Positions 62,946 through 64,000 of a stretch of DNA of 64,000 bases are shown in pieces. Origin of the DNA: an uncultured Clostridium sp. (GTDB lineage Bacteria > Bacillota > Clostridia > Clostridiales > Clostridiaceae). The notes under the pieces were generated by a model that was given only the letters and a program-made list of their open reading frames with translations, did not search any database and was not told the DNA's origin. The stretch's first letter is position 1; every line of letters starts with the position of its first letter. The stretch lies in assembly GCF_947072515.1 (NCBI RefSeq), contig NZ_CAMTIG010000012.1, positions 1-64,000 on the forward strand, given 5' to 3'. A program made the position numbers and the translations under genes.

Positions 62946-62996
62946 AAAAAAATCTACTACAAAATGCTTAGCAAATTGTAGTAGATTTTTTTCTTT
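62946..62996. terminator. Strong terminator of the 30-residue peptide gene
   Basis: AAAAAAATCTACTACAA and TTGTAGTAGATTTTTTT form a perfect 17-bp stem with T-runs on both strands. It also ends the convergent MgtA-type gene. Confidence 0.9.
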
Positions 62997-64000
62997 TATA
63001 ATAATTCTCCAAATTTCTTTACATATATTTTCTTTACTATTGTCACTAAAATCATATATAACATTATTATAATAATTAATGCTATAAAATATATTCCAGG
63101 TAAAATCGCCATACCAAGCATTTTACCTAAGCTTGTATATGGAAGTATTGTTCCAACAATTATTCCTATACTGGTAGATATTAACAGTTGTTTAGATGCT
63201 CTACTTTGAATAAATGGAATTTTAGGTGTTCTTATCATATGAATTACTAATGTTTGTGACCATAATGATTCTATAAACCATCCTGTTGCAAATATACTAG
63301 CAAACATAGTTCCATTTATACCTACATCATTATACCCGCCTCCTAAAACTAAAGGACAGATTATAAAATACATGATTATATAAGTCAAAATATCAAATAT
63401 AGAACTTGTTGGCCCTATCCACTTCATAAAATTACCTATAGATGAAGCATCCCACTTTCTTGGCTTTTTTAAATATTCTGAATCTACATTATCCCAAGGA
63501 ATTGAAATACAAGAAATATCATAAATTAAATTTAAAACTAATATTTGTATTGGCATCATTGGTAAAAAAGGCAAAAATATTCCTGCTATTAAAACACTAA
63601 ACATATTTCCAAAATTAGAACTTGCCGTCATCTTTATATATTTGATTATATTTGCAAATATCTTTCTACCTTCAATTACTCCATTTTTCAAAACTCTTAA
63701 ATCTTTTTCTAATAAAATTACATCTGCCGATTCTTTTGCTATATCTACAGCTGTATCTACCGAAATTCCAACATCCGCTTTCCTCATTGCAGGTGCATCA
63801 TTTATTCCATCACCCATAAATCCAACCACATGTCCTTTTTTCTTTAAAATAGATACAATCCTCGCCTTTTGATTTGGTGATAATTTAGCAAATATATTTA
63901 CCTCTTCCACCAATTCTATAAGTTTTTCATCACTTATTTTTTCTAAATCAGACCCTAATAATATTTCTTTGCTATCTATTTTTACTTTTTTACATACACA
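62996..64000 (-). CDS. mgtA: magnesium-transporting P-type ATPase, C-terminal part (partial)
   Basis: The frame is open to the window edge, so the N-terminal part of the gene lies outside; the GTG at 63913 is internal. The visible 334 residues contain the end of the P-domain ([16 protein letters not shown] and [20 protein letters not shown]) and about six C-terminal membrane helices. [17 protein letters not shown] is characteristic of the type IIIB (MgtA/MgtB) magnesium importers. The upstream regulatory RNA, if any, is not in this window. Confidence 0.9.
   Translation of the reverse strand, partial: CVCKKVKIDSKEILLGSDLEKISDEKLIELVEEVNIFAKLSPNQKARIVSILKKKGHVVGFMGDGINDAPAMRKADVGISVDTAVDIAKESADVILLEKDLRVLKNGVIEGRKIFANIIKYIKMTASSNFGNMFSVLIAGIFLPFLPMMPIQILVLNLIYDISCISIPWDNVDSEYLKKPRKWDASSIGNFMKWIGPTSSIFDILTYIIMYFIICPLVLGGGYNDVGINGTMFASIFATGWFIESLWSQTLVIHMIRTPKIPFIQSRASKQLLISTSIGIIVGTILPYTSLGKMLGMAILPGIYFIALIIIIMLYMILVTIVKKIYVKKFGELL

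Noticed and set aside
63642..63872. Plus-strand frame opposite the MgtA-type gene
   Set aside because: Shadow of the conserved P-domain coding sequence; no ribosome binding site.

Overview
The window is very AT-rich. Gene starts carry strong GGAGG-type ribosome binding sites, arginine is mostly AGA, and terminators are compact hairpins followed by T-runs. With fermentative citrate lyase, a maltodextrin phosphorylase pathway and a pyruvoyl histidine decarboxylase, this points to a low-GC Firmicute, most likely Clostridium sensu stricto (C. perfringens/C. baratii-like; species is an inference). I see no rRNA, tRNA or CRISPR array.

Layout. 0.1-2.5 kb: two small hypothetical genes and an MFS sugar-type carrier behind a cre-like site and a dyad. 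2.8-6.2 kb: histidine decarboxylation locus hdcP-hdcA-hdcB (antiporter, pyruvoyl enzyme, maturation protein), with arginine codon use unlike its neighbours. 6.4-15.3 kb: Asp-box membrane protein, 6-phosphofructokinase, an NSS symporter overlapping a 44-codon MetS-like subunit, a CBM34/GH13 glycosidase, a coiled-coil polysaccharide deacetylase and a HAD protein. 15.4-32.8 kb: a large minus-strand maltodextrin region: msmX-malE-malF-malG (import), malR, GH31 alpha-glucosidase, malQ, phosphorylase, debranching enzyme and pullulanase, plus an alpha-amylase lipoprotein. A promoter and three MalR/CcpA-like dyads lie upstream of msmX. Extracellular amylase and the ABC importer supply maltodextrins; MalQ, phosphorylase and debranching enzymes convert them to glucose-1-P and glucose, which pfkA feeds into glycolysis.

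32.9-34.9 kb: a probable IStron, i.e. a group I intron core (R and S elements visible) joined to an intact tnpB, lying between the amylase gene and a MATE gene. 34.9-41.7 kb: MATE pump with a divergent AraC regulator, an ArsR-like regulator with its own promoter/operator, an ABC exporter, and an unrecognised cassette (short hydrophobic peptide plus two distantly related small proteins). 41.8-44.4 kb: HepT/MntA toxin-antitoxin pair, pseudouridine synthase, aquaporin. 44.4-54 kb: aconitase and a complete citrate lyase operon (citM-citC-citD-citE-citF-citX-citG) under a SorC/CitI-like regulator, with a visible promoter and flanking dyad. 54.4-64 kb: EamA transporter, a short GH13 protein, a CooT/DUF3842 pair, an IS3-family element sitting in the terminator loop of a heterodimeric ABC exporter operon, a 30-codon peptide gene, and the C-terminal part of an MgtA-type ATPase that runs off the window.

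The least explained signals are three genes whose only start properly spaced from a good ribosome binding site is ATA (38281, 40771, 56307), and the peptide cassette at 40.7-41.7 kb.
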